In this document: positions 6,543 to 13,606 of the stretch, in pieces
How positions within the stretch are numbered: the stretch's first letter is position 1
Layout: each line of letters starts with the position of its first letter
Assembly (NCBI GenBank): GCA_016875955.1
Contig: VGOH01000003.1
Coordinates: forward strand, 1 to 20,643
DNA length: 20,643 nt
Direction of reading: 5' to 3'
Origin: Chloroflexota bacterium
Lineage (GTDB): Bacteria > Chloroflexota > Dehalococcoidia > Dehalococcoidales > RBG-16-60-22
Notes under the pieces: model-generated
The model's database searches: none
Seen by the model: only the letters and a program-made list of their open reading frames with translations
Told to the model about the DNA's origin: nothing
Made by a program: the position numbers and the translations under genes

Positions 6543-7783
6543 TTCATTAACTCTTTCGTCTTTTGCACGGAGAGCCGGTGCATCTCTTCGTAGTCAATTA
6601 CGGACTGCTTGCCTGTGGCTTTGTCCGTTCTGATGGCCCGGTTGGTGCAGGACAGGCACGGGTCAATGGAGGCGAAGGCAATGGGCACATCGGCAATCTG
6701 CATGCCCTTAAGTATGGTCGGTATCGCCACCAGGTTGATATACGTTGGCGCCCTTACCTTCCACGTTGAGAGCGTGCTCACCCCTGACTCCATGCGGACA
6801 TAATGAATGTCCTCGCCGCGCGGTGCTTCCACGCGCCCCACACCCTCGCCTTCGGCATCGGTGAGCAGTTTCAGCAGCCTCGGCATCTTGGACTCGGTGA
6901 GTATGGGGCCTTCCGGCATCTGAGCGATGCACTCCTCTATTATCTGGATTGACTGCGCCACCTCAAGCAGGCGGACGATGATGCGGTCGTAAACATCACC
7001 GACCACGGTGCCGGTGACCATGTCCGGTGTTATCGCTTTAACATTCAGGTCGGCATAGGCGGAGTACGCCTGGTCCTGTCTTACATCTTTGGGGACACCG
7101 CTGGCCCGCACCGTTGGCCCCACTGTAAGCAGCTTCAGCGCAGCCTCACGGGAGAGGATGCCAACATTGCGGCATCTCATCTTCACCGTTTCGTCCTCTA
7201 AGAAGACGCGCCTCAGCTGCTCAAAAATGCTCTTGTAGTAGTCCAGCCCCTGACGTATGCGGGGCAATTGCTCCTTGGTAATATCCCTCCTTACCCCACC
7301 GAACTGCAGGATAGCCTTGGTCACCCGGTTGCCGAAGACAAGCTCAATCAGGTCCATGATTTCTTCACGTATCCGCCAGGTGAGATAGAAGACGGTGTCA
7401 AAGCCAATCTCATGGGCAGCCACGCCAGCCCACAGGATGTGGGAGTGGATTCTCTCCATCTCAGCGGCGATGACCCGGATATATTCGGCGCGAGGCGGCA
7501 CTGCGATGTCCGCCGCCTGCTCCACGGCCAGCACCAGACAGAACGGGTGACAGATGTTGCAGATGCCGCAGATTCTCTCCGCAAGATATATAGACTGAAC
7601 CGGGTTGTTGCGGTTCATCCCCAGCCACTCAATGCTGCGGTGCACCTGACCTACCCGTACGTCGGTATTGACTACCTTTTCACCATCAAGCTCGAGGACC
7701 AATTGCACTGGCTCTTTGAGCGCCGGGTGAATCGGTCCTATGGGTATGGTATAAGTCGTTTTTTCCGTCTCGTTAACTGCCAT
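6539..7783 (-). CDS. mbhL: [NiFe]-hydrogenase large subunit MbhL (group 4, NuoD-related)
   Basis: A 414-residue catalytic subunit. Both nickel-binding cysteine pairs are intact: Cys72-x2-Cys75 in ERICGICNICH and Cys376-x2-Cys379 in DPCLSCTNR. This separates it from complex I NuoD and from the sulfane reductase subunit MbsL, which have lost ligands. Thirty-two residues follow Arg382, the same tail length removed from E. coli HycE after its equivalent arginine, so proteolytic maturation is expected. The likely reaction is H2 evolution from ferredoxin electrons, possibly reversible. ATG start with GAGGGA about 11 bases upstream; coupled to mbhM by a four-base overlap. Confidence 0.95.
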   Translation of the reverse strand: MAVNETEKTTYTIPIGPIHPALKEPVQLVLELDGEKVVNTDVRVGQVHRSIEWLGMNRNNPVQSIYLAERICGICNICHPFCLVLAVEQAADIAVPPRAEYIRVIAAEMERIHSHILWAGVAAHEIGFDTVFYLTWRIREEIMDLIELVFGNRVTKAILQFGGVRRDITKEQLPRIRQGLDYYKSIFEQLRRVFLEDETVKMRCRNVGILSREAALKLLTVGPTVRASGVPKDVRQDQAYSAYADLNVKAITPDMVTGTVVGDVYDRIIVRLLEVAQSIQIIEECIAQMPEGPILTESKMPRLLKLLTDAEGEGVGRVEAPRGEDIHYVRMESGVSTLSTWKVRAPTYINLVAIPTILKGMQIADVPIAFASIDPCLSCTNRAIRTDKATGKQSVIDYEEMHRLSVQKTKELMK

Positions 7784-7801
7784 TTTGGCTACTGTCCCTC
7801 T

Positions 7802-8344
7802 TTATTCTTTCCCCTTTGGCTTCCTTCCCGGCAAAACCCGCAAATATTTCTCGGGACCGGTCTCATCCTTTCGCCAGGGATAAACGCCTTCTGGAATATC
7901 TCCGGCGAGAAACAGCCTTCTCCCGTCCGGTATATCGGTAACCTTCACTCCCATCATCTCCTGTGTCTCCCGCTCGGTGAAGATGGCGCCGGGGATGAGG
8001 TCGGTTATGGTGGGAATGGTCAGGTCTTTCTTGGGCAGGGTAACCCGAAGCCCAAGGCTTATCTCCTCCAGATGATTCCCGTAGTAAATGGTGAAGTGGT
8101 ATATCAGTTCCACATTATCTCCGAGGTCGCTCGATGAGATAATGGCCAGATGAGGATGTTTCTGAATGCGGCAGATATGTTCCACAGCATCCCGGAAAGC
8201 CTCTTTCTTGACATTTATCCAGAGGCTGCGATAGCGGTTCTTCTTGACGGCCACCTCGCGCTCGTAGATTTTGCCGTCAATCATACCGTCGCCCAGCGCT
8301 TTTTTAAAGCTATCAATTATCTGCTGCGGACTCAGCTTCTCCAC
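7802..8344 (-). CDS. mbhK: Membrane-bound hydrogenase subunit MbhK (NuoC-like)
   Basis: A 180-residue peripheral subunit of the NuoC/30-kDa family that packs against MbhL and has no cofactor. The family signature is at 123-146 (TERETQEMMGVKV, then P-x2-RRLFL) and the region ends in GVYPWRKDE. The start is GTG, three bases after the mbhJ stop. As in Mbh and unlike NuoCD fusions, it is separate from the large subunit. Confidence 0.9.
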   Translation of the reverse strand: MEKLSPQQIIDSFKKALGDGMIDGKIYEREVAVKKNRYRSLWINVKKEAFRDAVEHICRIQKHPHLAIISSSDLGDNVELIYHFTIYYGNHLEEISLGLRVTLPKKDLTIPTITDLIPGAIFTERETQEMMGVKVTDIPDGRRLFLAGDIPEGVYPWRKDETGPEKYLRVLPGRKPKGKE

Positions 8345-8347
8345 TTA

Positions 8348-8779
8348 TTAAACCCCCTGCTTGACCAGCGTCTCCAGCTTCGCCCAGGCCTTGACCACCC
8401 CTTCAATAATCGCCTCTGGCCGGGGCGGGCAGCCGGGAACATATACGTCCACCGGTATTATCTGGTCGATTGGCCCCACCAGGCTGTAGGCCTCGTGAAA
8501 GACATCGCCTTCGGCACCGCAGTTGCCCACCGCCATGACCACTTTGGGGTCCGGGGTCTGCTCATAGATGCGGCGCACGCTGTCCTCCATGCTGCGCCCC
8601 ACCGGCCCGGTAACGAGCAGAACATCGGCATGGCGTGGTGAGCCCACCAGCCTGATGCCGAACCGTTCAACGTCATAGCGCGGCGTCAGCACGGCCAGAA
8701 TTTCAATATCACAGCCATTACAGGACCCGGTGTTGAGGTGGTATACCCAGAGTGCCCGATTAAATGCTTTTAAATTCAT
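8348..8779 (-). CDS. mbhJ: [NiFe]-hydrogenase small subunit MbhJ (NuoB-like)
   Basis: A 143-residue subunit carrying the proximal [4Fe-4S] cluster that hands electrons to the NiFe site. The four ligands are Cys20 and Cys23 (GSCNGCDIE), Cys87 (GNCG) and Cys117 (PGCPP). It lacks the twin-arginine signal of uptake hydrogenases, as expected for a group 4 enzyme facing the cytoplasm. AGGAAGGG precedes the ATG. It sits between mbhI and mbhK. Confidence 0.94.
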   Translation of the reverse strand: MNLKAFNRALWVYHLNTGSCNGCDIEILAVLTPRYDVERFGIRLVGSPRHADVLLVTGPVGRSMEDSVRRIYEQTPDPKVVMAVGNCGAEGDVFHEAYSLVGPIDQIIPVDVYVPGCPPRPEAIIEGVVKAWAKLETLVKQGV

Positions 8780-8806
8780 CGCCCTTCCTGAAACCTGCTC
8801 TCCGTT

Positions 8807-9145
8807 CTAACCAGTCATGACCAGCACCACCACCGTGAGCGTCACTATGGCTACCAGCCACAGAATATAGTCATTGATTATACCGGTATGCGGTCGCATC
8901 ATGGTGTCATAAAATCCCTGCAATGCCTCAAAAAAGCCCCAGTATATGTTATGTGCCGGCACGTGGCGCTGTTCCGCCGGCGGTACCTGAACGCCGGAGA
9001 TAAAGACATCGGTCTGCGCTGTCCCCTTCTTGTACCGCTTCTGGCCGCGGCTTCTCACGTAGAGCACAATCAACCCCAGAACGACCAGCACCACCAGCCA
9101 GACGATTGGGCTCCAGACCGCGTACCCGTAGGTTAAAACTGACAA
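8807..9145 (-). CDS. mbhI: Membrane-bound hydrogenase linker subunit MbhI
   Basis: A 112-residue subunit that in Mbh bridges the antiporter-like and hydrogenase membrane modules. It has an N-terminal helix (SPIVWLVVLVVLGLIVLYV), a charged middle with RGQKRYKKG, and a C-terminal helix, with FFEALQGFYDTMMRPHTG just before it, resembling the end of NuoL. The TTG at 9145 is chosen because CAGGAGA lies about eight bases upstream; the longer frame to 9244 would run into the mbhH coding end and adds no plausible membrane sequence. Assignment rests on position, length and topology. Confidence 0.82.
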   Translation of the reverse strand: MSVLTYGYAVWSPIVWLVVLVVLGLIVLYVRSRGQKRYKKGTAQTDVFISGVQVPPAEQRHVPAHNIYWGFFEALQGFYDTMMRPHTGIINDYILWLVAIVTLTVVVLVMTG

Positions 9146-9197
9146 CTCCCTATCTCCTGACCTCTGTTTCTCTTTCTCTATTATAATTAAACTATTT

Positions 9198-10766
9198 TTA
9201 AGGCACAGCCCCCATAACGCCGTTGATGTAGGAAGCCTGGTCAATCAGGGCATTCGTGGCCGGAGCCACGATGGTGTTCACCACCAGGCCGGGGAAGATG
9301 CTGAAGAAGATGATGGCAGCCGCCATGACGCCCATGCCGATGAGCATTGACTTCGGCACTTCACGCACTTCCTTATAGGCTGACATCTCCGGCCCGGTGA
9401 AGGCGGAATAAAATACCTTGGTGAAGGACGCCAGTGTCACCAGCGATACGAACATGGCGATAACCGAAAGCAACGGATTGAAGCGGAACACCGATTCGTA
9501 TATCAGCAGCTTGGAGGCAAACCCATTGAACGGCGGGATTCCGGAAATGGCCAGCGCCCCGATGATGAAGAAAATGGTCGTCCATTTCATGTTATGGCCC
9601 AGGCCGCCCATCCTGTTCAAATCCCTGGTCCCGATGCGGAAGAAAATCGCTTCCGCAGTGAGGAAGAGCATGCCCTTATAGAGGGCATTGTTGATGATGT
9701 GGAAGATGCCGCCGTTCATGGCATCTCTGCCATAGGCGGCCAGCGCCACAGGGTCGGTGAGCACCGCCAGACCCACGCCGACGCCGAGCAGCATGTAGCC
9801 GCTCTGCGAGATGGCGTGGTAGGCCATGAGGCGCTTGATGTCCGTCTGGTGAATAGCCATCATGACGCCGATGAACATGCTGAGCACGCCCAGAATGATG
9901 ACTATCCAGCCGATGGCTGTGGTATCAAAATGACCGCCATAGAGCGTAAAGGTTATCCGGTAGAGGGCGTACATGGAGGCGGCGCTGGAGGTATAAATCA
10001 TGGGTGTGATTCCGGCCGGCGCTACGGCATATGTATCCGGCGCCCACATGTGCAGGGGCACGCCCGCCAGCTTCATGACAAAGGCAATGCCCAGCAGGGC
10101 CAGAGCAATCATGTCCAGAGTGGTGAACTGCATATTGTGGGCCAGCGCGGCGATGCTCAAAAGATTGTATTCGCCGTACAGTATGCCGATGGCAAAGAGC
10201 ACCAGCAGGGCACTGATGGCAGAGATAACTATGTACTTGAAACCACCCTCCACGGCGTCCGCCAGATTTACGCGGTATGAGGCCAGGCCAGCGCCGGCGA
10301 TGGACAGTATCTCCAAGAAGACGAACATATTGAACATATCGCCGGTGAACTCAAGGCCAACCATTCCCACATAAAGTATCATGAAAAGGGAGTAGAACCG
10401 GTCCTGCCCGGTCTCGTCCTTGACAAACTGGAGGGAATAGACCAGCGCCGCCAGCGCCACCACCGTCGTGGTCAGGCCCATGAATATGGAGATGCCATCC
10501 ACCTGAAATATGATGCGCACCGGCACCATATAGTGCTCCGGTATGGCCAGCTCTGGCACCGTGGCACCGAAAGTATAGATGCGGGTGCCGCTGGTATAGA
10601 TATCTACAGCCAGAACGGCCATCAGAAAAGCGGCAAAGCTGAGAAAGGTAACGTTGACTGTATCCCGGAACTTATTCCCTATCCGGCTTATCAGAGGTGT
10701 GATAAAGGCCGCCAGCAGCGGCACGGCCACAACCAGCGCTGGTGAGTGTACAGTTAAAAACTCCAA
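9198..10766 (-). CDS. mbhH: Membrane-bound hydrogenase antiporter-like subunit MbhH (MrpD/NuoN-like)
   Basis: A 522-residue proton-channel subunit of the NADH-quinone oxidoreductase M/N/L family, about 14 helices. The ion-path residues are present: Glu152 in FVFLEIL, Lys232 in the MKLAGVPLHMWAPD helix, His317 in RLMAYHAISQSGY, and Lys364 in NNALYKGMLFL. There is only one such subunit in the operon, which fits Mbh and argues against Mbx/Mbs-type complexes with two. The start is TTG three bases after the mbhG stop. Confidence 0.93.
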   Translation of the reverse strand: MEFLTVHSPALVVAVPLLAAFITPLISRIGNKFRDTVNVTFLSFAAFLMAVLAVDIYTSGTRIYTFGATVPELAIPEHYMVPVRIIFQVDGISIFMGLTTTVVALAALVYSLQFVKDETGQDRFYSLFMILYVGMVGLEFTGDMFNMFVFLEILSIAGAGLASYRVNLADAVEGGFKYIVISAISALLVLFAIGILYGEYNLLSIAALAHNMQFTTLDMIALALLGIAFVMKLAGVPLHMWAPDTYAVAPAGITPMIYTSSAASMYALYRITFTLYGGHFDTTAIGWIVIILGVLSMFIGVMMAIHQTDIKRLMAYHAISQSGYMLLGVGVGLAVLTDPVALAAYGRDAMNGGIFHIINNALYKGMLFLTAEAIFFRIGTRDLNRMGGLGHNMKWTTIFFIIGALAISGIPPFNGFASKLLIYESVFRFNPLLSVIAMFVSLVTLASFTKVFYSAFTGPEMSAYKEVREVPKSMLIGMGVMAAAIIFFSIFPGLVVNTIVAPATNALIDQASYINGVMGAVP

Positions 10767-10769
10767 AAT

Positions 10770-11126
10770 TTACCCTTTCAGCAATCTCGATTTCTTAGCG
10801 TCGATATCGCCCGTGTGGCGATATGTATGTATCACCATGGTCAGCATCAGCGCGATCACGGAAACAGCGATGACGATGCTGGTGAGAATCAGCGCCTGCG
10901 GCACCGGCAGCACCATAGCGCCCTCCGGTGTAGATGTATAGATGGGGGCCACGCCTCCTGCCCGGTAGCCCAGGGCAACCACAAACAGATTGACCGCGGC
11001 TCCCATAATGGCGATGCCCATGATGATTTTTATCAAATTCCGCTTAAATAGAATAATGAAGAGCGACACACCCATCAGCAACGCCACAGCCACGAAGGGA
11101 ATATTATAGGGAATATACGGCATCAT
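10770..11126 (-). CDS. mbhG: Membrane-bound hydrogenase subunit MbhG (MrpC/NuoK-like)
   Basis: A 118-residue, three-helix membrane subunit. The MrpC/NuoK signature LPVPQALILTSIVI is present in helix 3, preceded by the family-typical NLFVVALGYRAGG. Its ATG overlaps the mbhF stop by four bases. It forms part of the ion path next to MbhH. Confidence 0.9.
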   Translation of the reverse strand: MMPYIPYNIPFVAVALLMGVSLFIILFKRNLIKIIMGIAIMGAAVNLFVVALGYRAGGVAPIYTSTPEGAMVLPVPQALILTSIVIAVSVIALMLTMVIHTYRHTGDIDAKKSRLLKG

Positions 11127-11584
11127 TCTTCCGTCTCCTCCCCGCGGGAAAAGAGCGCCATGGCCAGGATCACCGCCGATAGCCCGGCGCTAACTTTCAG
11201 CCCGACGCCGAAATTCATCAGCGGGATGACCCCTCCTGTCCAGACGTCGCCCGGATTGGGGCCGGTGGGGGGAATGCCGCCGAATACCGGCGTGCCCACC
11301 AGGAAATTGTAAAAGAAGAGGGTGCCCATGCCGGCAAAGGCCATGCCGATGAATATCAGGGCGCCGCTGCTTTCCACCACCGAGAGGTGGCGCTCACGCA
11401 GCGATTTTTTAATCTCGCCGGAACCAAACGCCACTATCATCATGACCACGCCGGAGGCGATGACGGCACCTCCCTGAAAGCCCCCTCCCGGCGTGACATG
11501 ACCGTGTATGATGATATACAGGCCGTAAATCAATATGAACAGTATCAGCTGGTCAGATATGGTGCGCACAATTTTGGACAGCAT
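11123..11584 (-). CDS. mbhF: Membrane-bound hydrogenase subunit MbhF (MnhB/MrpB domain)
   Basis: A 153-residue four-helix protein with the MnhB signature GHVTPGGGFQGGAV near residue 28 and the late GVGLKVSAGLS. It corresponds to MrpB, the C-terminal partner of the split MrpA region. The start abuts the mbhE stop with no spacer. The acidic tail EETEE overlaps the start of mbhG. Confidence 0.9.
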   Translation of the reverse strand: MLSKIVRTISDQLILFILIYGLYIIIHGHVTPGGGFQGGAVIASGVVMMIVAFGSGEIKKSLRERHLSVVESSGALIFIGMAFAGMGTLFFYNFLVGTPVFGGIPPTGPNPGDVWTGGVIPLMNFGVGLKVSAGLSAVILAMALFSRGEETEE

Positions 11585-11863
11585 CTACGTCTTTTTCTCC
11601 CTCTTTTTCAAAGACCGGAAAAGGAGCAGCACGCCGGTCACCGCGGTGAAGAGCACCGTGGCCTCTCCCAGCGTGTCCAGACCGCGGTAGTCAAACACCA
11701 CCGCCGCCACCACGTTATTGCTCGCTGTCTCCGCCTGAGAACGGGCAATCATGTAATCGTCCATAGCGGAAGGCGGATAGCCAAACGGGTGCAGGAGCAG
11801 CGCACTGGTTATCAGGAAGGCAACCAGAGTTATTAATACGAACCAAGCCACAATCTGTCTCAT
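11585..11863 (-). CDS. mbhE: Membrane-bound hydrogenase subunit MbhE
   Basis: A 92-residue protein with one N-terminal and one C-terminal helix around a short loop. The loop holds the motif NNVVAAVVFDYRGLDTLGEATVLF (split here for length: NNVVAAVVFDYRG, then LDTLGEATVLF), which is typical of the MrpA C-terminal/MbhE piece. It is a small part of the antiporter-like module; two bases separate it from mbhD. Confidence 0.87.
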   Translation of the reverse strand: MRQIVAWFVLITLVAFLITSALLLHPFGYPPSAMDDYMIARSQAETASNNVVAAVVFDYRGLDTLGEATVLFTAVTGVLLLFRSLKKREKKT

Positions 11864-11865
11864 AG

Positions 11866-12111
11866 CTACTCCATACGCTTCGTTGCCCTGATGGCAATGA
11901 TAAAGATGGCCGTCGTTACCGCCGCACCAACACCAGCTTCGGCGATAGCCACGTCAGGGGCTTTCAGCAGGAAGAACTCAAGGGAGAGGAGAAGGCTCAG
12001 CACCCCCAGCGACACCGCGGCATACAGCAGGTCCCGGAATAAGGCCACAAATATGGCACAGACGACGAGGGCCAGCGGCGTTATGATATGCAGAACGGCA
12101 GCTTCAATCAT
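11866..12111 (-). CDS. mbhD: Membrane-bound hydrogenase subunit MbhD (DUF4040 / MrpA-tail domain)
   Basis: An 81-residue membrane subunit. The signature DLLYAAVSLGVLSLLLSL and KAPDVAIAEAGVG-A are those of the MrpA-derived MbhD domain. The start is the ATG at 12109-12111 with AAGGA six bases upstream; the longer frame to 12198 lies within mbhC and is a shadow. It overlaps the mbhC end by eight bases. Confidence 0.87.
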   Translation of the reverse strand: MIEAAVLHIITPLALVVCAIFVALFRDLLYAAVSLGVLSLLLSLEFFLLKAPDVAIAEAGVGAAVTTAIFIIAIRATKRME

Positions 12112-12472
12112 TGATATCCTTCCCCTCAAGGTCATCAACAACCGCCCTAGCCGGCTTTTCGCCGCTGCGATGTGCCGCCCGGGCAATCGCGTGCGCACTT
12201 GTCGCGTTGGTAATCAGCAGCACCACCAGCGCGATTATGGCGTGTATGGAGAGAACAGACTGGGATGAGAGAGCTCCCTCCATCACCCAGATGCTGGCCG
12301 ACTGCACAATCACCGCCAGGATGAGGAACATTGAGCCGAAGGTGGTGCATTTCGTGGCCGCGTGCAGCCTGGTGTATACATCGGGAAACCGGTTCAGCCC
12401 GAAACTGCCGACCGCGTTAAAAAACAGGCCAACCCCAATGAACACATAGGTGACGATATTTAAGGCACCCAT
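12104..12472 (-). CDS. mbhC: Membrane-bound hydrogenase subunit MbhC (MrpG-like)
   Basis: A 122-residue protein with three helices and the MrpG signature GSFGLNRFPDVYTRLHAATK (21-40) followed by FGSMFLILA. The C-terminal charged tail (GEKPARAVVDDLEGKDIND) is hydrophilic. It abuts mbhB directly and overlaps mbhD. Confidence 0.9.
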   Translation of the reverse strand: MGALNIVTYVFIGVGLFFNAVGSFGLNRFPDVYTRLHAATKCTTFGSMFLILAVIVQSASIWVMEGALSSQSVLSIHAIIALVVLLITNATSAHAIARAAHRSGEKPARAVVDDLEGKDIND

Positions 12473-12724
12473 TTAAAACTTCTTCCCCTCAATGAATCTG
12501 GCCACGTAAAGCGTCATGATAAACGAGAGCAGCGCATAGACAATGGCCACGTCCACGAAAATAACCTGCTCAAACATGATAGCCAGGACCACCATAAGGG
12601 CCACCACCAGCGTATTGGTGGTATCAAAGGCAGCCAGCCGGGTTGGCGCCCCCGGTCCGATAAAAATCCGGGCAATGCATGCCAGCATGCAGACGACCAT
12701 CACAATGGCTGCCGGGAGCCACAT
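12473..12724 (-). CDS. mbhB: Membrane-bound hydrogenase subunit MbhB (MrpF-like)
   Basis: An 83-residue, three-helix protein. MrpF hallmarks are GPGAPTRLAAFDTTNT after the first helix and VDVAIVYALLSFIMTLYVAR at the end. The start is the ATG at 12722-12724, which shares a base with the mbhA stop (TAATG), a coupling arrangement; the longer frame to 12766 runs back into mbhA. Confidence 0.9.
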   Translation of the reverse strand: MWLPAAIVMVVCMLACIARIFIGPGAPTRLAAFDTTNTLVVALMVVLAIMFEQVIFVDVAIVYALLSFIMTLYVARFIEGKKF

Positions 12725-13236
12725 TATCCCGCTATCCTCCTTGCCCAGTCGGGAAAGCTGTTGCAAATCGGGTGGTAGTCCCGGGGCATCTCCTTGAGCA
12801 CGTCAGGTTTCACATTAATCCAGTGAATATACATGTCGTTGGTCTCTTCCTCCACGTCAACGCTCAAAGTCCCCGGCGTCAGGGTGATGGAATTGGCCAG
12901 AAGGGTGAGCGACATATCGTTTTTCAATCTGGGAGAAATTTTGACGATACCCGGATTTATCCGCCCAGTGATAACGCGATAGGCAACATCAACATTGGCC
13001 TGCGCCATAGCGAAGAAGAACAGGAACAGATAGATGAGCCAGATGAACCATCTGACGGGATTGAGCATGCGGAGGCTTTTCTTGAGGTATCTGTTCTTGA
13101 CCAGCGCCGCCACCACCAGGGCGAAAATTGCCCCAATGATTAACTCGGCTTCATTCCAGAGGAGCAGAGTGCCGGAACCGATGGTCAGGACAAGATACAG
13201 TAAATAGGCAACAACCGCGGTTACTATAAATCTCAT
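12724..13236 (-). CDS. mbhA: Membrane-bound hydrogenase subunit MbhA (MrpE-like)
   Basis: A 170-residue protein, first gene of the operon. Two or three N-terminal helices are followed by the MrpE domain, recognisable by NVDVAYRVITGRINPGIVKI, then SLTLLANSITLTPGTLSVDV and the YIHWINV segment. I see no clear Shine-Dalgarno before its ATG, although the 5' leader predicted from the upstream promoter is about 85 bases. MrpE-type proteins are structural parts of the antiporter-like module. Confidence 0.9.
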   Translation of the reverse strand: MRFIVTAVVAYLLYLVLTIGSGTLLLWNEAELIIGAIFALVVAALVKNRYLKKSLRMLNPVRWFIWLIYLFLFFFAMAQANVDVAYRVITGRINPGIVKISPRLKNDMSLTLLANSITLTPGTLSVDVEEETNDMYIHWINVKPDVLKEMPRDYHPICNSFPDWARRIAG

Positions 13237-13327
13237 AATGACTATGTTTAAAAGAATTAAGCCGTACTGTTACCACTGACTTAATCAAGGTTTTCAAGAC
13301 ACGAGTCAGAGTTAGGATACCAGAGGC

Positions 13328-13381
13328 ATTATACCATTGTCAAGGTCATCCCCGAACTCGTGTTAAAAATTTTAAGTATTT
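13328..13381 (-). promoter_or_regulatory. mbhA: Probable promoter of the mbh operon (extended -10 with UP-like tract)
   Basis: On the minus strand TGGTATAAT (13328-13336) is a perfect extended -10 element. No -35 hexamer lies at normal distance, but an A/T tract at 13362-13380 falls at about -41 to -59, where UP elements bind the alpha subunit. The expected start is near 13321, giving a leader of about 85 bases. Assigned by eye only. Confidence 0.55.
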
Positions 13382-13529
13382 AGCACAATAAAAATAAGCA
13401 GAATGGCGGAAGCTTTTTCCCTCGCCAGCAAAATATAATAAAAACTTTGCCCCGGCATTGCTGGGCTGTTTTCCCCGCGGATATCCATATTCTTAATCGG
13501 GACATCCACCGCTTCAATCAGGCTGCGCC

Positions 13530-13564
13530 TTGAACAAGCCCACGACTAATGGTATAACATTAGT
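13530..13564 (+). promoter_or_regulatory. Promoter of the Lon-like gene with overlapping palindromic operator
   Basis: TTGAAC (13530-13535) and TATAAC (13553-13558) are 17 bases apart, and TGG before the -10 box makes it extended. The box is embedded in a perfect inverted repeat, ACTAATG-GTATAA-CATTAGT (13545-13564). A factor bound there would block RNA polymerase, so repression is the likely mode. Confidence 0.6.
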
Positions 13565-13606
13565 ATCAGAAGCATTGTGGCCGCTGGTAAACAGCCGGGA
13601 GTGGAT

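Larger units (their letters stand above)
13237..13606. other. Divergent control region between mbh and the Lon-like gene
   Basis: This 370-base stretch has no plausible gene. It carries an extended -10 promoter reading toward mbhA and a -35/-10 promoter with an overlapping palindrome reading toward the Lon-like gene. TTGA half-site-like words occur twice on the minus strand near 13283-13300 (TTGAAAACCTTGAT) but as a direct repeat, not a dyad. The stretch 13362-13400 is strongly A/T-rich. Confidence 0.7.

Noticed and set aside
7268..8137. 289-residue plus-strand open frame
   Set aside because: It is antisense to mbhL and mbhK, both of which have clear family motifs; its own translation shows none.
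9594..10280. 228-residue plus-strand open frame
   Set aside because: It is antisense to mbhH, His/Gln/Asp-rich and without a family motif.
5029..13236. Respiratory complex I (nuo) operon
   Set aside because: The large subunit keeps all four nickel-binding cysteines, NuoC and NuoD are not fused, the antiporter genes are of Mrp type, and no NuoEFG, NuoJ or NuoA is present.
13328..13343. TTGACA and TATAAT on the minus strand read as one consensus promoter
   Set aside because: Only four bases separate them; they cannot be used together. The extended -10 reading is preferred.
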